This document shows positions 1 to 6,214 of a stretch of DNA of 29,224 nt, in pieces; position 1 is the stretch's first letter, and each line of letters begins with the position of its first letter. The stretch comes from a virus. The notes beneath the pieces are model-generated. The model worked only from the letters and a program-made list of their open reading frames with translations. It searched no databases and was not told the origin of the DNA. Location of the stretch: the IMG/VR virus record IMGVR_UViG_3300030202_003659, positions 1 to 29,224 of that record; one strand, written 5' to 3'. Both the position numbers and the translations under genes were made by a program.

Positions 1-172
1 TTTACTTTCTTTCACGGTATAGCCTAGTATCGATGGATATCAGCATACGTGGGTATTATGTATTTAATATCGCATACGTACGTACACACAACATTATATT
101 GTCTATATAACAATTGCACAATATGATTGTAACAAGGTACTACTAATTAGCTCCTATGGTTACAACTAAGTA

Positions 173-496
173 CTATATTTGGTGATGCGCAGGTATTAAT
201 AATTTAGCCATACCGTTAGCTAATTTATTCATTGCATTAATATACTCCTCTAAATTATATATATTGTTAGGGCCTGTAGGTACGTATCGGTCCTTAAGTA
301 CGCGTTTAAGTAAATATGGTAATTGTGTATAGTAGCCTACTGTTGATTGACTATCCGCGTCAACTAACATGTAGCAGTGATTTGATTCATCAACATGCAC
401 TTCATACCCACCTAACAGTTCATCTTTAATTAGACAATATCTGGTTGTTGAGCCTTTCTTCCTACCTTTACGTTTTGGAGTTGTTTCTTCTATCAT
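173..496 (-). CDS. Small basic hypothetical protein
   Basis: 107 residues, not recognised. The N-terminus has a basic run (KRKGRKKGS, about residues 6-14) that resembles an AT-hook-like or nucleic-acid-binding tail; the rest is mixed alpha/beta in character. A start 11 codons further upstream is possible, but the ATG at 496 is preceded by AAAAGTTAT, the start context used by many genes here, so I prefer it. A degenerate promoter at 654-685 would drive it through an unusually long leader of about 150 nt. Function unknown. Confidence 0.65.
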   Translation of the reverse strand: MIEETTPKRKGRKKGSTTRYCLIKDELLGGYEVHVDESNHCYMLVDADSQSTVGYYTQLPYLLKRVLKDRYVPTGPNNIYNLEEYINAMNKLANGMAKLLIPAHHQI

Positions 497-624
497 ATAA
501 CTTTTATTTATTTTTAATATTGAAAGCATTCTTATCCCTATTTCGAATGCTTATAACTTTACTTTTGGCATAGGCGATGTTCACATTAGTTAAACTATTG
601 TTTCGGGGCGCCGTTTTAATGCTT

Positions 625-636
625 ATAGGGCCCTAT
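625..636. promoter_or_regulatory. 12-bp perfect palindrome in a long 5' leader
   Basis: ATAGGGCCCTAT is a perfect palindrome between the candidate promoter at 654-685 and the gene starting at 496. The same leader holds GGCGCC (608-613) and two copies of AATGCTTATA. It could be an operator or a small RNA hairpin; nothing shows which. Confidence 0.3.
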
Positions 637-653
637 GATCAAATTGTTATTAT

Positions 654-685
654 TAATATAATGAGATTAGTTAGTGTATCCAAAC
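654..685 (-). promoter_or_regulatory. Class I promoter, degenerate (GTTTGGATA / ATTATATTA)
   Basis: On the minus strand GTTTGGATA and ATTATATTA are separated by exactly 14 nt, the fixed spacing of the promoter family in this window. It points at the gene at 173-496. It lacks the shared AGTTAAGAAATA leader. Confidence 0.5.
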
Positions 686-710
686 TATTCTTATGCTACT
701 AATGCGTTTA

Positions 711-1163
711 TCACACTATTGTATTTACACATTGTGCTGCTATATGATTCGATTCTGCCCATACTGGATAAAGTGCTGGATGACCAAATGGATTTTCCTT
801 TAAATATGCAACACGATCTTCATGTTTTGCTTGTATCCACTTTGCTCTTTGAGTTATACCTTTAGCGAATAATTCAGCATTGAAATATCTATCTAATTCT
901 ACACACTTATTTGTTTCACCCTCTCTATATAATATAGCTTCTTCAACATCCATAGTGTGATTAAAGTTTTCATTAACATTGAATTCAAATGTTTCTTTCC
1001 ATTCTGCTACCATATGTGGAACCATTCTACCCAACTCATTTTGTTGGTGTGCTACCATAATTGATACTGGAAAATCAATACCCTTACCTGGTGTCATTAA
1101 ACCATACTTAGTTAATTCATCCTGAACTATCTTTACTGCTTTTTTAATTTCTACTTTATTCAT
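711..1163 (-). CDS. Hypothetical protein
   Basis: 150 residues, not recognised; soluble and acidic, with no signal peptide or membrane segment. The start at 1163 is preceded by AAAGGTTATG, the recurrent start context. It lies 38 nt downstream of a perfect class I promoter (1201-1232). Its leader contains TGTAAGTAAGTTAAGA, whose exact reverse complement lies in the terminator loop at 3690-3705, so this mRNA is the best candidate target of that antisense element. It is probably transcribed alone, as the next gene downstream has its own candidate promoter. Confidence 0.75.
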   Translation of the reverse strand: MNKVEIKKAVKIVQDELTKYGLMTPGKGIDFPVSIMVAHQQNELGRMVPHMVAEWKETFEFNVNENFNHTMDVEEAILYREGETNKCVELDRYFNAELFAKGITQRAKWIQAKHEDRVAYLKENPFGHPALYPVWAESNHIAAQCVNTIV

Positions 1164-1200
1164 AACCTTTATTATATATTTCTTAACTTACTTACATCAT

Positions 1201-1232
1201 AAATATAACAATAATCAGCGCGGAAGCCAAAC
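1201..1232 (-). promoter_or_regulatory. Class I promoter (GTTTGGCTT / GTTATATTT)
   Basis: Perfect copy of the family consensus with a 14-nt spacer, driving 711-1163. The -33 box sits in the loop of a 5-bp GC hairpin (CGCGG 1219-1223 with CCGCG 1238-1242). The leader carries GTAAGTAAGTTAAGAAATA. Confidence 0.85.
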
Positions 1233-1242
1233 ATTCGCCGCG

Positions 1243-1460
1243 GGGGGTGAATGGGGAGGTATATATTTGATTTCCGTTTAAAAATATTTGGCTTGCGCCA
1301 TAAATGGGCTAATGTCCCTAACACTTTAGACCATACACACCCGTACCGTTTTCCACCTACCATCGCCAAATTAAGCGCCCCATCAAGCGGTTTTCCACCC
1401 ATGCCAACAGTTGGCCACCCTTCACACATTGCATTTTTCTCGCTTAATTTATTGCTTAAT
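1243..1460. other. GC-richer stretch without a confident gene
   Basis: This stretch is visibly richer in G and C than the rest of the window. It contains small quasi-palindromes such as GCCAAC-T-GTTGGC. An open frame of 85 codons on the minus strand (1172-1429) runs through the promoter at 1201-1232, and a 75-codon frame on the plus strand overlaps it. I consider neither convincing. It may be a structured RNA, a decayed gene or acquired DNA. Confidence 0.4.
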
Positions 1461-1565
1461 TCACTTAACCACGCTTAATTCTCTCACCACATAACCTAAC
1501 ATCAACACCACCATACCAATATGATAACATCCAAGTGGATTCACCGTACGTGTCTTATTCTTCAT
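1461..1565 (-). CDS. Possible 34-residue peptide
   Basis: A short ATG frame with a hydrophobic middle (GMVVLMLGYVV) that could be one membrane segment. Base composition is richer in G than the neighbouring operon and there is no recurrent start context. Just downstream on the minus strand the motif TTAAGC recurs (GTGAATTAAGC, AAATTAAGCG). Weak call. Confidence 0.25.
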   Translation of the reverse strand: MKNKTRTVNPLGCYHIGMVVLMLGYVVRELSVVK

Positions 1566-1589
1566 CGTCGCTGGATTTGTTTCTCGGCT

Positions 1590-1673
1590 CTATTTTTTTG
1601 CAATTGCTTCCTTTATAGTGTACAATAACATTATAAGGATAATCATTGCAGGTATTACAATTAGTACTTTCAT
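1590..1673 (-). CDS. 27-residue single-span membrane peptide
   Basis: The frame encodes a peptide starting MKVLIVIPAMIILIMLLY, almost entirely one transmembrane helix, with a short lysine-containing tail. Its ATG overlaps the TGA stop of the upstream gene (ATGA), which supports translation by coupling. It is the last gene of the operon read from the promoter at 3129-3160. Such peptides in phages can be holin-like or membrane-targeting; nothing specific can be assigned. Confidence 0.55.
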   Translation of the reverse strand: MKVLIVIPAMIILIMLLYTIKEAIAKK

Positions 1674-1876
1674 TTTATTTTTTTAGCTTTATTCATTATA
1701 CATTTTTTAAATGCTTGCTCTAACTTAATTCCATCTTCCTCGGGTTGGAACCCTATAATTTCACCTTTATCATTTACATCTAAATTATCTTTAGAATGGT
1801 CAAACCAACAATTATAATTGTAATGAGCCCCCCAGTTATTTTCTTTTAGGAATTGTCGTTTTTCTTTTTTAGTCAT
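1670..1876 (-). CDS. Hypothetical protein, 68 aa
   Basis: Small lysine-rich protein with aromatic residues near the N-terminus (NNWGAHYNYNCWFDH). No family recognised. Its ATG overlaps the previous stop by 8 nt (ATGACTAA) and its own stop overlaps the next ATG, so it sits firmly inside an operon. Confidence 0.65.
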   Translation of the reverse strand: MTKKEKRQFLKENNWGAHYNYNCWFDHSKDNLDVNDKGEIIGFQPEEDGIKLEQAFKKCIMNKAKKIK

Positions 1877-2039
1877 TTATTAATCTTATATTTAATTTCC
1901 TTTTTAAATCATCCCTACCAGGATATTTAGATTGGAAACTTCTTAACTTATTAAATGTTAATCCATTTATAACTCTACTTATACCACTAACTGGATTATT
2001 ATTAATGTCGTAATTTATTAGTTCTAATTTATATTTCAT
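1869..2039 (-). CDS. Hypothetical protein, 56 aa
   Basis: Begins MKYKLELINYDINNNPVSG and has a basic C-terminal half (KYPGRDDLKRKLN). It lies 5 nt after the preceding stop and overlaps the next start by 8 nt, the tight packing seen across the operon. Family unknown. Confidence 0.55.
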   Translation of the reverse strand: MKYKLELINYDINNNPVSGISRVINGLTFNKLRSFQSKYPGRDDLKRKLNIRLIND

Positions 2040-2044
2040 TGTTA

Positions 2045-2236
2045 TTAGTAATTGCCAAAAATTATTTCTTCTACTGCTTGTGCTAATTCTTCTCCATCTG
2101 TTATTCCTTCATGGAATGTTTCTAATTGAAAATTTATATCTTTTTTAATCGCCTCCCAAATATCAGGATCAAATTTAATATCTCTATAATTGGATTCTAA
2201 TGTTTTAAAACTATATTTTAGGTTTTCTTTTTTCAT
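2045..2236 (-). CDS. Hypothetical protein, 63 aa
   Basis: Acidic small protein, probably helical at its C-terminus (GEELAQAVEEIIFGNY). The ATG overlaps the upstream stop by 4 nt (ATGA). Not recognised. Confidence 0.6.
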   Translation of the reverse strand: MKKENLKYSFKTLESNYRDIKFDPDIWEAIKKDINFQLETFHEGITDGEELAQAVEEIIFGNY

Positions 2237-2454
2237 CTTTCTAATATTACAAAATTACCAAATGCATTATCAAACACTTCTAATAAATGTTCATAATCAC
2301 CTTCCATCATTTCATTTATAAGAGCTGAACCTCCATCTTCCCATCCTAATTCTTTAGCAAATCGTTTTGCATAACCCATTAATGCATAAGCATTACCATC
2401 TGGGCCTGTTAAATCAATAACTATATGACCATGTGATTGTTTTTTTCTTATCAT
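2233..2454 (-). CDS. Conserved phage-type small protein with VIDLTGPDGNAYALM motif
   Basis: 73 residues. The central motif IDLTGPDGNAYALMGYAKRF resembles, from memory, a recurrent family of uncharacterised small proteins in large phages (consensus roughly DLxGPDGNAFxLxxxA). No function is known to me. The start has the AAAAAGTTATG context and the gene couples to the next by ATGA. The C-terminal half (LINEMMEGDYEHLLEVFDNAF) looks helical and acidic. Confidence 0.7.
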   Translation of the reverse strand: MIRKKQSHGHIVIDLTGPDGNAYALMGYAKRFAKELGWEDGGSALINEMMEGDYEHLLEVFDNAFGNFVILER

Positions 2455-2460
2455 AACTTT

Positions 2461-2583
2461 TTATTTATTTTCAACTAACTTATATGTTACATAAGGTTCG
2501 TTAATACCACTTTCATTATAGCGGTTAGTTGTTATCTCATAACACCAACCTATGTCTTCTATATACACCATTTCTTTTTCCAT
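2461..2583 (-). CDS. Hypothetical protein, 40 aa
   Basis: Short frame beginning MEKEMVYIEDIGWCYEITT, 1 nt after the stop of the gene at 2585-2881 (TAAAATG). It fills the gap between two operon genes on the same strand, which supports its reality. Function unknown. Confidence 0.5.
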   Translation of the reverse strand: MEKEMVYIEDIGWCYEITTNRYNESGINEPYVTYKLVENK

Positions 2584-2584
2584 T

Positions 2585-2881
2585 TTATCTATATTTAATA
2601 GATTCAATTTTACTTGTTCCTGTATTTATCATTTTGAATACTTCTTTCCAATTACCTTCATCAGCTACCCATTCAATATCATCTTTTCTATGTGATATTT
2701 GCCAATTACTATAAGCAAAACCATGTGTGCTAATCCTATAATCTCCTTCACTATTTTGTTTTATAGTCCATCTATATGAATTGTCACACATACAACTAAT
2801 TAAGTTAATTTTAATCTCTCTTGGTTTACCTTCTAATTTTAATTTAGGTGGGTTTAAAGATAATTCTCTATATTTACTCAT
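2585..2881 (-). CDS. Hypothetical protein, 98 aa
   Basis: Contains CMCDNSYRW near residue 31 and a GFAYSNWQISHRKDDIEWV stretch. The two cysteines are too few for a zinc finger on their own. No family recognised. The start follows AAGAGTTATG. Second gene of the operon driven from 3129-3160. Confidence 0.65.
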   Translation of the reverse strand: MSKYRELSLNPPKLKLEGKPREIKINLISCMCDNSYRWTIKQNSEGDYRISTHGFAYSNWQISHRKDDIEWVADEGNWKEVFKMINTGTSKIESIKYR

Positions 2882-2893
2882 AACTCTTATTTT

Positions 2894-3082
2894 TTATTTA
2901 TTATATGTAAAACTATTTAATAATTCTTCATTAAATTTTTTCAATCCTTTTTTTTCAAACTCATTCATCGGTCTTGCCAACACTTCTAAATCATTCTCAT
3001 ACTCAATTATTTCTAAGTATTTAATTATTTGATTAATTTTTTCCTCTCTTGTTGGTTCTTCTATTTTTAATATTACTTCCAT
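2894..3082 (-). CDS. Hypothetical helical protein, 62 aa
   Basis: Charged, leucine- and isoleucine-rich, probably all-helical (REEKINQIIKYLEIIEYEND). First gene of a nine-gene run ending at 1590. The start is set by AAAGGTTATG and sits 46 nt downstream of the promoter at 3129-3160. The leader contains TAAGTAAGTTAAGA, a 14-nt perfect partner of the terminator loop at 3690-3705. Confidence 0.65.
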   Translation of the reverse strand: MEVILKIEEPTREEKINQIIKYLEIIEYENDLEVLARPMNEFEKKGLKKFNEELLNSFTYNK

Positions 3083-3128
3083 AACCTTTATTTTTTAATT
3101 TAACGTATTTCTTAACTTACTTATATCT

Positions 3129-3160
3129 AAATATAACATTAATACCCCCGGTAGCCAAAT
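3129..3160 (-). promoter_or_regulatory. Class I promoter (ATTTGGCTA / GTTATATTT)
   Basis: Exact 14-nt spacer; drives 3082 down to 1590. The -33 box lies in the loop of the terminator-like hairpin at 3144-3176. The leader carries the conserved TAAGTAAGTTAAGAAATACGT. Confidence 0.85.
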
Positions 3161-3176
3161 ATTACCACACGGGGGT
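3144..3176 (-). terminator. Hairpin that overlaps the next promoter
   Basis: ACCCCCG (3144-3150) pairs with CGGGGGT (3170-3176), with an inner GGTA/TACC stem, just after the stop of 3186-3527. The tail is not a clean U-tract (TATTAATG), so termination would be partial. The loop holds the -33 box of the following promoter. Confidence 0.45.
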
Positions 3177-3185
3177 TTAATTATT

Positions 3186-3527
3186 TTAACCCTTTACTAC
3201 TTCACACTCGAATTGTTCTACGATAGCAAACCTAACATCTTCATATTTAATTTTACCAATTGATCTCTTACCTAACATATCATAAGTGTAAAGTGTAACA
3301 CATGTTGGACCCCACTTGGTAACATTCATACTGTTAGTACCAAACATAGTACCAATTGAACCATTATAATTCTTTTTGTACCCTTGTCTCCCTGTAAATA
3401 CTTTTGAAACCTGACCATATGAACCATCTTCTTTTTGACCATATTCAGTTATACCTTTAACAGTAAATTCAACATTGTTCTCAGTTCTTAAAATTTTTCT
3501 AATTTTTGTAATTTCACTTTTTTTCAT
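3186..3527 (-). CDS. Hypothetical protein, 113 aa
   Basis: Basic N-terminus (MKKSEITKIRKILRTENN), then a beta-rich body with many Gly, Tyr and Thr (GRQGYKKNYNGSIGTMFG). No family recognised. An upstream in-frame ATG at 3614 lies inside the promoter, so the start at 3527, preceded by TTAAGGTTATG, is the correct one. It forms a one-gene unit between its own promoter (3581-3612) and a terminator-like hairpin at 3144-3176. Confidence 0.7.
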   Translation of the reverse strand: MKKSEITKIRKILRTENNVEFTVKGITEYGQKEDGSYGQVSKVFTGRQGYKKNYNGSIGTMFGTNSMNVTKWGPTCVTLYTYDMLGKRSIGKIKYEDVRFAIVEQFECEVVKG

Positions 3528-3569
3528 AACCTTAATTATTTTTTTATTATTCGTTAAGTATTTCTTAAC

Positions 3570-3610
3570 TCTTACCTCATAAATATAACGTCTATTTAGC
3601 CGGAAGCCAA
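3570..3610. repeat. 41-bp direct repeat, copy A (promoter plus leader)
   Basis: Identical over 41 bp to 4543-4583. The repeat covers the -33 box, spacer, -7 box and the first part of the leader. The two copies flank the RadA-like gene and its terminator, so recombination between them would remove that unit. Confidence 0.85.
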
Positions 3611-3612
3611 GC
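3581..3612 (-). promoter_or_regulatory. Class I promoter (GCTTGGCTT / GTTATATTT)
   Basis: Drives 3186-3527. The leader reads GGTAAGAGTTAAGAAATAC, the shorter variant of the shared leader motif. Confidence 0.85.
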
Positions 3613-3671
3613 ACTCGTCACAAGAGGTTTTACTTGTTTTTACACGTTTTATAATGCTGATTCACATATAG

Positions 3672-3715
3672 AAAAGGGGCGGCTTAAGGTGTAAGTAAGT
3701 TAAGATGCCGCCCCT
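3672..3715 (-). terminator. Strong terminator with antisense loop
   Basis: On the minus strand AGGGGCGGC and GCCGCCCCT (3707-3715 and 3675-3683) form a perfect 9-bp GC stem followed by TTTTC, a good intrinsic terminator for the RadA-like gene. The 23-nt loop contains TCTTAACTTACTTACA, the exact reverse complement of 16 nt in the leader of the gene at 711-1163 and of 14 nt in the leader of the gene at 2894-3082. A small 6-bp hairpin (TTTCAG/CTGAAA, 3720-3740) precedes it. Confidence 0.85.
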
Positions 3716-3744
3716 TGATTTTCAGGTTATGATTCTGAAATATT

Positions 3745-4506
3745 TTATGCTTGAGGTGAATTTAATCCCTCAGTAAATAACCAACCTACATTTTCGGTTT
3801 GTTCTAAGCTGAAAAATAATCTATCCATTTGACCACCTCTTCTATTTTTACTAAACGAAATACATCTTCCATTTTCATCAAATCTCATTTCAGCCATTCC
3901 AGTTAGCATATGTTTGAATCTATTACTACCTGCAAAATTACCTGATTTAGTAACTTGTTGAATAATCATAAAAGCAGTGTTTCTTTTTTCTTTATTTTCA
4001 GCTTTATTATGTTTTTCTAATATATTTAATATTTTAGTTTCTGCACTTTTACTAGTACCACCGTGAAAATCTACTACACTCGTAACAACTTCAGCCATAC
4101 TATCTATTAAAACTGCATCCCAACCTTCACTTAAAATTGATTTTAAGATAACAATCGGATCTTTTTCTATGTAATCACCTAAAAACAAAATAGGTAACTT
4201 ACCAAACTTTGGAAATCTTTTTACATAACCAAACATATCAATTGAAGTCATTTCACCTGATATAAATAATACTTTATGATCATTTTTATGTAGGTCAGAT
4301 AAAACATCTAACATAACAGTACTTTTACCTACTCCTGGATCACCTATAAAGGCAAAATTTGTACCTTTCATTAATCCACCTTCACCACTTAATAAATCAT
4401 CAATTTTTCTACCTGTTTTCATAGGCACAAATAAATTCTCATCGAATTTCAATTCGTCCATTTTTACTAACTCTGGCTTCCATCTTTTTACTTCTAAATT
4501 TTTCAT
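3745..4506 (-). CDS. RadA/Sms-like RecA-fold ATPase
   Basis: 253 residues with a P-loop GDPGVGKST (about 55-63), a Walker B strand AVLIDSM (about 131-137), and a late QQVTKSGNFAG...FKHML block followed by SKNRRGG. This order matches the RadA/Sms branch of RecA-fold ATPases, where it reads HVTKEG-xIAGPxxLEHM and then KNRFG. The RadA N-terminal zinc finger and C-terminal Lon-like domain are missing, so this is the motor domain alone. RadA drives branch migration in recombination; a phage version probably acts in replication-linked recombination, though a DnaB-like or UvsX-like role is possible. It has its own promoter and strong terminator. The start at 4506 follows TTAAGGTTATG. Confidence 0.8.
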   Translation of the reverse strand: MKNLEVKRWKPELVKMDELKFDENLFVPMKTGRKIDDLLSGEGGLMKGTNFAFIGDPGVGKSTVMLDVLSDLHKNDHKVLFISGEMTSIDMFGYVKRFPKFGKLPILFLGDYIEKDPIVILKSILSEGWDAVLIDSMAEVVTSVVDFHGGTSKSAETKILNILEKHNKAENKEKRNTAFMIIQQVTKSGNFAGSNRFKHMLTGMAEMRFDENGRCISFSKNRRGGQMDRLFFSLEQTENVGWLFTEGLNSPQA

Positions 4507-4542
4507 AACCTTAATTTTTAATTTTTACGTATTTCTTAACTT

Positions 4543-4583
4543 TCTTACCTCATAAATATAACGTCTATTTAGCCGGAAGCCAA
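4543..4583. repeat. 41-bp direct repeat, copy B (promoter plus leader)
   Basis: Identical to 3570-3610. Copy B holds the promoter of the RadA-like gene. Confidence 0.85.
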
Positions 4584-4585
4584 AC
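4554..4585 (-). promoter_or_regulatory. Class I promoter (GTTTGGCTT / GTTATATTT)
   Basis: Perfect consensus; drives the RadA-like ATPase. Leader GGTAAGAAAGTTAAGAAATACGT. Confidence 0.9.
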
Positions 4586-4591
4586 ATTTCG

Positions 4592-4828
4592 TTAGAAAGG
4601 TAATTCATCTTTTTCAGTCCACACATTATCATTAAAATTAGGTTCATCAAGATTTAATAATTCTCTAGGTTCTAAACCTCCAAATGGACATTCATGAATC
4701 TCAACTATTCTTGTATGGTCACCCTTTATACTTCTTTTAATATCATGGGCTCTTTTTCTAGCCTCTTCATCGCTCTGAGCATAAATGTATGTGTCTATTA
4801 CTACTGCGTATCTTTTAACTTTTGTCAT
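4592..4828 (-). CDS. Hypothetical protein with SSB-tip-like C-terminus
   Basis: 78 residues. The N-terminal half (KRYAVVIDTYIYAQSDEEARKRAHDIKR) has a beta-strand/helix pattern. The last residues, TEKDELPF, resemble the acidic tip of bacterial single-strand DNA-binding proteins (DDDIPF), which recruits repair and replication proteins. No OB fold is apparent, so it is not an SSB itself. It is the last gene of the unit driven from 5261-5292, directly upstream of the RadA-like gene. Start context AAAGGTTATG. Confidence 0.65.
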   Translation of the reverse strand: MTKVKRYAVVIDTYIYAQSDEEARKRAHDIKRSIKGDHTRIVEIHECPFGGLEPRELLNLDEPNFNDNVWTEKDELPF

Positions 4829-4833
4829 AACCT

Positions 4834-5082
4834 TTATTTATTTTTAATATGGTAACTATAATTCCAACCTGTATCATCATCCTCAATTTCATGTTCTATG
4901 ACTTCATAAGGAGTAGATAAAAATAAACCATTTAACTCAGAGGCATTAACTTGACTCCAGTATCCGAATCTTAATATAATATATTCTTCACCATCGAATT
5001 TATCAAATCTTACTTCAATCTGGAAATCATCGTAACCATAAAACTCTTCTATTTCTTTTAATTTACTGTATTTTAATTTCAT
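4834..5082 (-). CDS. Hypothetical protein, 82 aa
   Basis: Acidic, tyrosine-rich small protein (KEIEEFYGYDDFQIEVRFDKF). Not recognised. It lies 5 nt upstream of the next gene and starts after AAAGGTTATG. Confidence 0.65.
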   Translation of the reverse strand: MKLKYSKLKEIEEFYGYDDFQIEVRFDKFDGEEYIILRFGYWSQVNASELNGLFLSTPYEVIEHEIEDDDTGWNYSYHIKNK

Positions 5083-5094
5083 AACCTTTATTTT

Positions 5095-5220
5095 TTATTT
5101 CCAATTTTTAATAAAATTTAAAATATCATCTAATAACCATTCTTTTTGAATTCCAATTGAATCATCTAATTTCTTTTGAATCTCATTATTTATTTGATTT
5201 ATTTTTTCTACTCTACTCAT
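5095..5220 (-). CDS. Hypothetical 41-residue helical protein
   Basis: Begins MSRVEKINQINNEIQKKLDD and looks like an amphipathic helix, perhaps a coiled coil, ending in NFIKNWK. The ATG follows AAAGGTTATG, 40 nt from the promoter at 5261-5292. Function unknown. Confidence 0.6.
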   Translation of the reverse strand: MSRVEKINQINNEIQKKLDDSIGIQKEWLLDDILNFIKNWK

Positions 5221-5260
5221 AACCTTTATTTTTATGTATTTCTTAACTAACTTACCTCGT

Positions 5261-5292
5261 GAATATAACATAATTTAAACCAGAAGCCAAGC
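5261..5292 (-). promoter_or_regulatory. Class I promoter (GCTTGGCTT / GTTATATTC)
   Basis: 14-nt spacer; drives 5220 down to 4592. Leader GGTAAGTTAGTTAAGAAATAC. Confidence 0.85.
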
Positions 5293-5318
5293 AAGATGTG
5301 ATAAAGGTTATTTAGAAA

Positions 5319-5543
5319 TTAATATGATCTTTTTTCATTTGGATCAGTTCCTCTTACCCAAGGTGGAATTTCACCGGATTTCATGTTTCTATACACTTTA
5401 AGAGCTTGCTCAGGTGTATCTCCCTTACCTACATAAATTAAGGAACGTTTGTTCCAATAATCCTTATAATCATCCCTAGAGAAACAATTCCATTTTCCTG
5501 TTTGTTCATTAAATCTAAATAACATATTTTGTACATTTTTCAT
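5319..5543 (-). CDS. Hypothetical protein, 74 aa
   Basis: Aromatic, basic protein (GKWNCFSRDDYKDYWNKRS) with a TPEQALKVYRNMKSGE helix that resembles the small domains seen in many phage early proteins. Not recognised. Start context AAAAGTTATG. Last gene of the operon read from the promoter at 8002-8033. Confidence 0.65.
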   Translation of the reverse strand: MKNVQNMLFRFNEQTGKWNCFSRDDYKDYWNKRSLIYVGKGDTPEQALKVYRNMKSGEIPPWVRGTDPNEKRSY

Positions 5544-5554
5544 AACTTTTGTTT

Positions 5555-5728
5555 TTAAGCACTTATTTCATCATCATTATCTTTAAAAATATCTTCATCA
5601 AATGGTTCATCACTTATAGCATCTAAAAAACCATCTATAAAACCCCAAATTATAGGTAAGGCTTGACCTATAATCCAAAACCAAAATAAAACAGATATTA
5701 TTAATCCTAAATCACTTTCTATTATCAT
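5555..5728 (-). CDS. Small membrane protein with acidic tail
   Basis: 57 residues from the ATG at 5728. One or two hydrophobic spans (LGLIISVLFWFWIIGQALPI) are followed by an acidic cytoplasm-type tail (DEPFDEDIFKDNDDE). An ATG 12 codons upstream exists but would give a 53-nt overlap with the previous gene, so the shorter form is preferred. Could be an inner-membrane factor such as a lysis or exclusion protein; no family match. Confidence 0.55.
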   Translation of the reverse strand: MIIESDLGLIISVLFWFWIIGQALPIIWGFIDGFLDAISDEPFDEDIFKDNDDEISA

Positions 5729-5894
5729 AGTCTTTTCTATCCACAGCAACATAATGTTGTCCACTTATACTTCCTTTTCCATACCAACCAAATACAATAT
5801 CATCAAATATATTTACAGCTCTAAATTCAACCCAATCAAAATTTGGAACTTCTATTGGTTCATCCTCATTTGGGAATTTTATTTTTATCTTCAT
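5712..5894 (-). CDS. Hypothetical protein, 60 aa
   Basis: Beta-rich small protein (MKIKIKFPNEDEPIEVPNFDW). It overlaps its upstream neighbour by 29 nt and its downstream neighbour by 17 nt, so the frames are tightly nested. Not recognised. Confidence 0.55.
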   Translation of the reverse strand: MKIKIKFPNEDEPIEVPNFDWVEFRAVNIFDDIVFGWYGKGSISGQHYVAVDRKDYDNRK

Positions 5895-6030
5895 TTTTTA
5901 ATTTTTTATTACTTTTAATCCACATATAAGGGAATACTACTATTCCAGCTATTATAAACCCTATACTCTTAAATATTACCACAATAAAAGTAAATAATTG
6001 AAGTATAATATTTTTTAATAATTTTTGCAT
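5866..6030 (-). CDS. Possible 54-residue membrane protein
   Basis: Hydrophobic core (FTFIVVIFKSIGFIIAGIVV, about residues 13-32) flanked by lysines, ending in a basic tail. The start lies inside the 3' end of 6015-6209. Overlaps of 16 and 29 nt are longer than usual here, so confidence is moderate; without it the stretch 5895-6014 would be empty. Confidence 0.45.
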   Translation of the reverse strand: MQKLLKNIILQLFTFIVVIFKSIGFIIAGIVVFPYMWIKSNKKLKNEDKNKIPK

Positions 6031-6209
6031 CTGAAATTATTTACTCTTAGTGATGAGTCTATTTTATTAACTTCATCTTCATTTAGAATTAAAGTATTAT
6101 AATAATGTTGTCTTAAGTAAGTTTGTCTTTCATACGCTTTTTCATAATCTTGAAATTCCTCAATTTGTAAATCTAAACTAACTTGTTCTTTGTAAATTAC
6201 TTTATACAT
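6015..6209 (-). CDS. Hypothetical protein, 64 aa
   Basis: Begins MYKVIYKEQVSLDLQIEEF; probably beta then helix (YEKAYERQTYLRQHYYN). An ATG 8 codons upstream lies in the 28-residue gene before it; the ATG at 6209 follows AAAAGTTATG and is chosen. Function unknown. Confidence 0.6.
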   Translation of the reverse strand: MYKVIYKEQVSLDLQIEEFQDYEKAYERQTYLRQHYYNTLILNEDEVNKIDSSLRVNNFRCKNY

Positions 6210-6214
6210 AACTT

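Noticed and set aside
1-172. CRISPR array or origin in the left-edge sequence
   Set aside because: There are only loose CATACGT repeats and a small ATTGT/ACAAT inverted repeat; no regular spacing or iterons.
1172-1429. 85-codon minus-strand open frame (MCEGWPTVG...)
   Set aside because: Its second half runs through the perfect class I promoter and the leader of 711-1163, and it has no start context; GC-rich DNA makes chance frames longer.
1251-1478. 75-codon plus-strand open frame
   Set aside because: It overlaps the minus-strand frame, reads opposite to all neighbours, and shows no protein-like motif or promoter.
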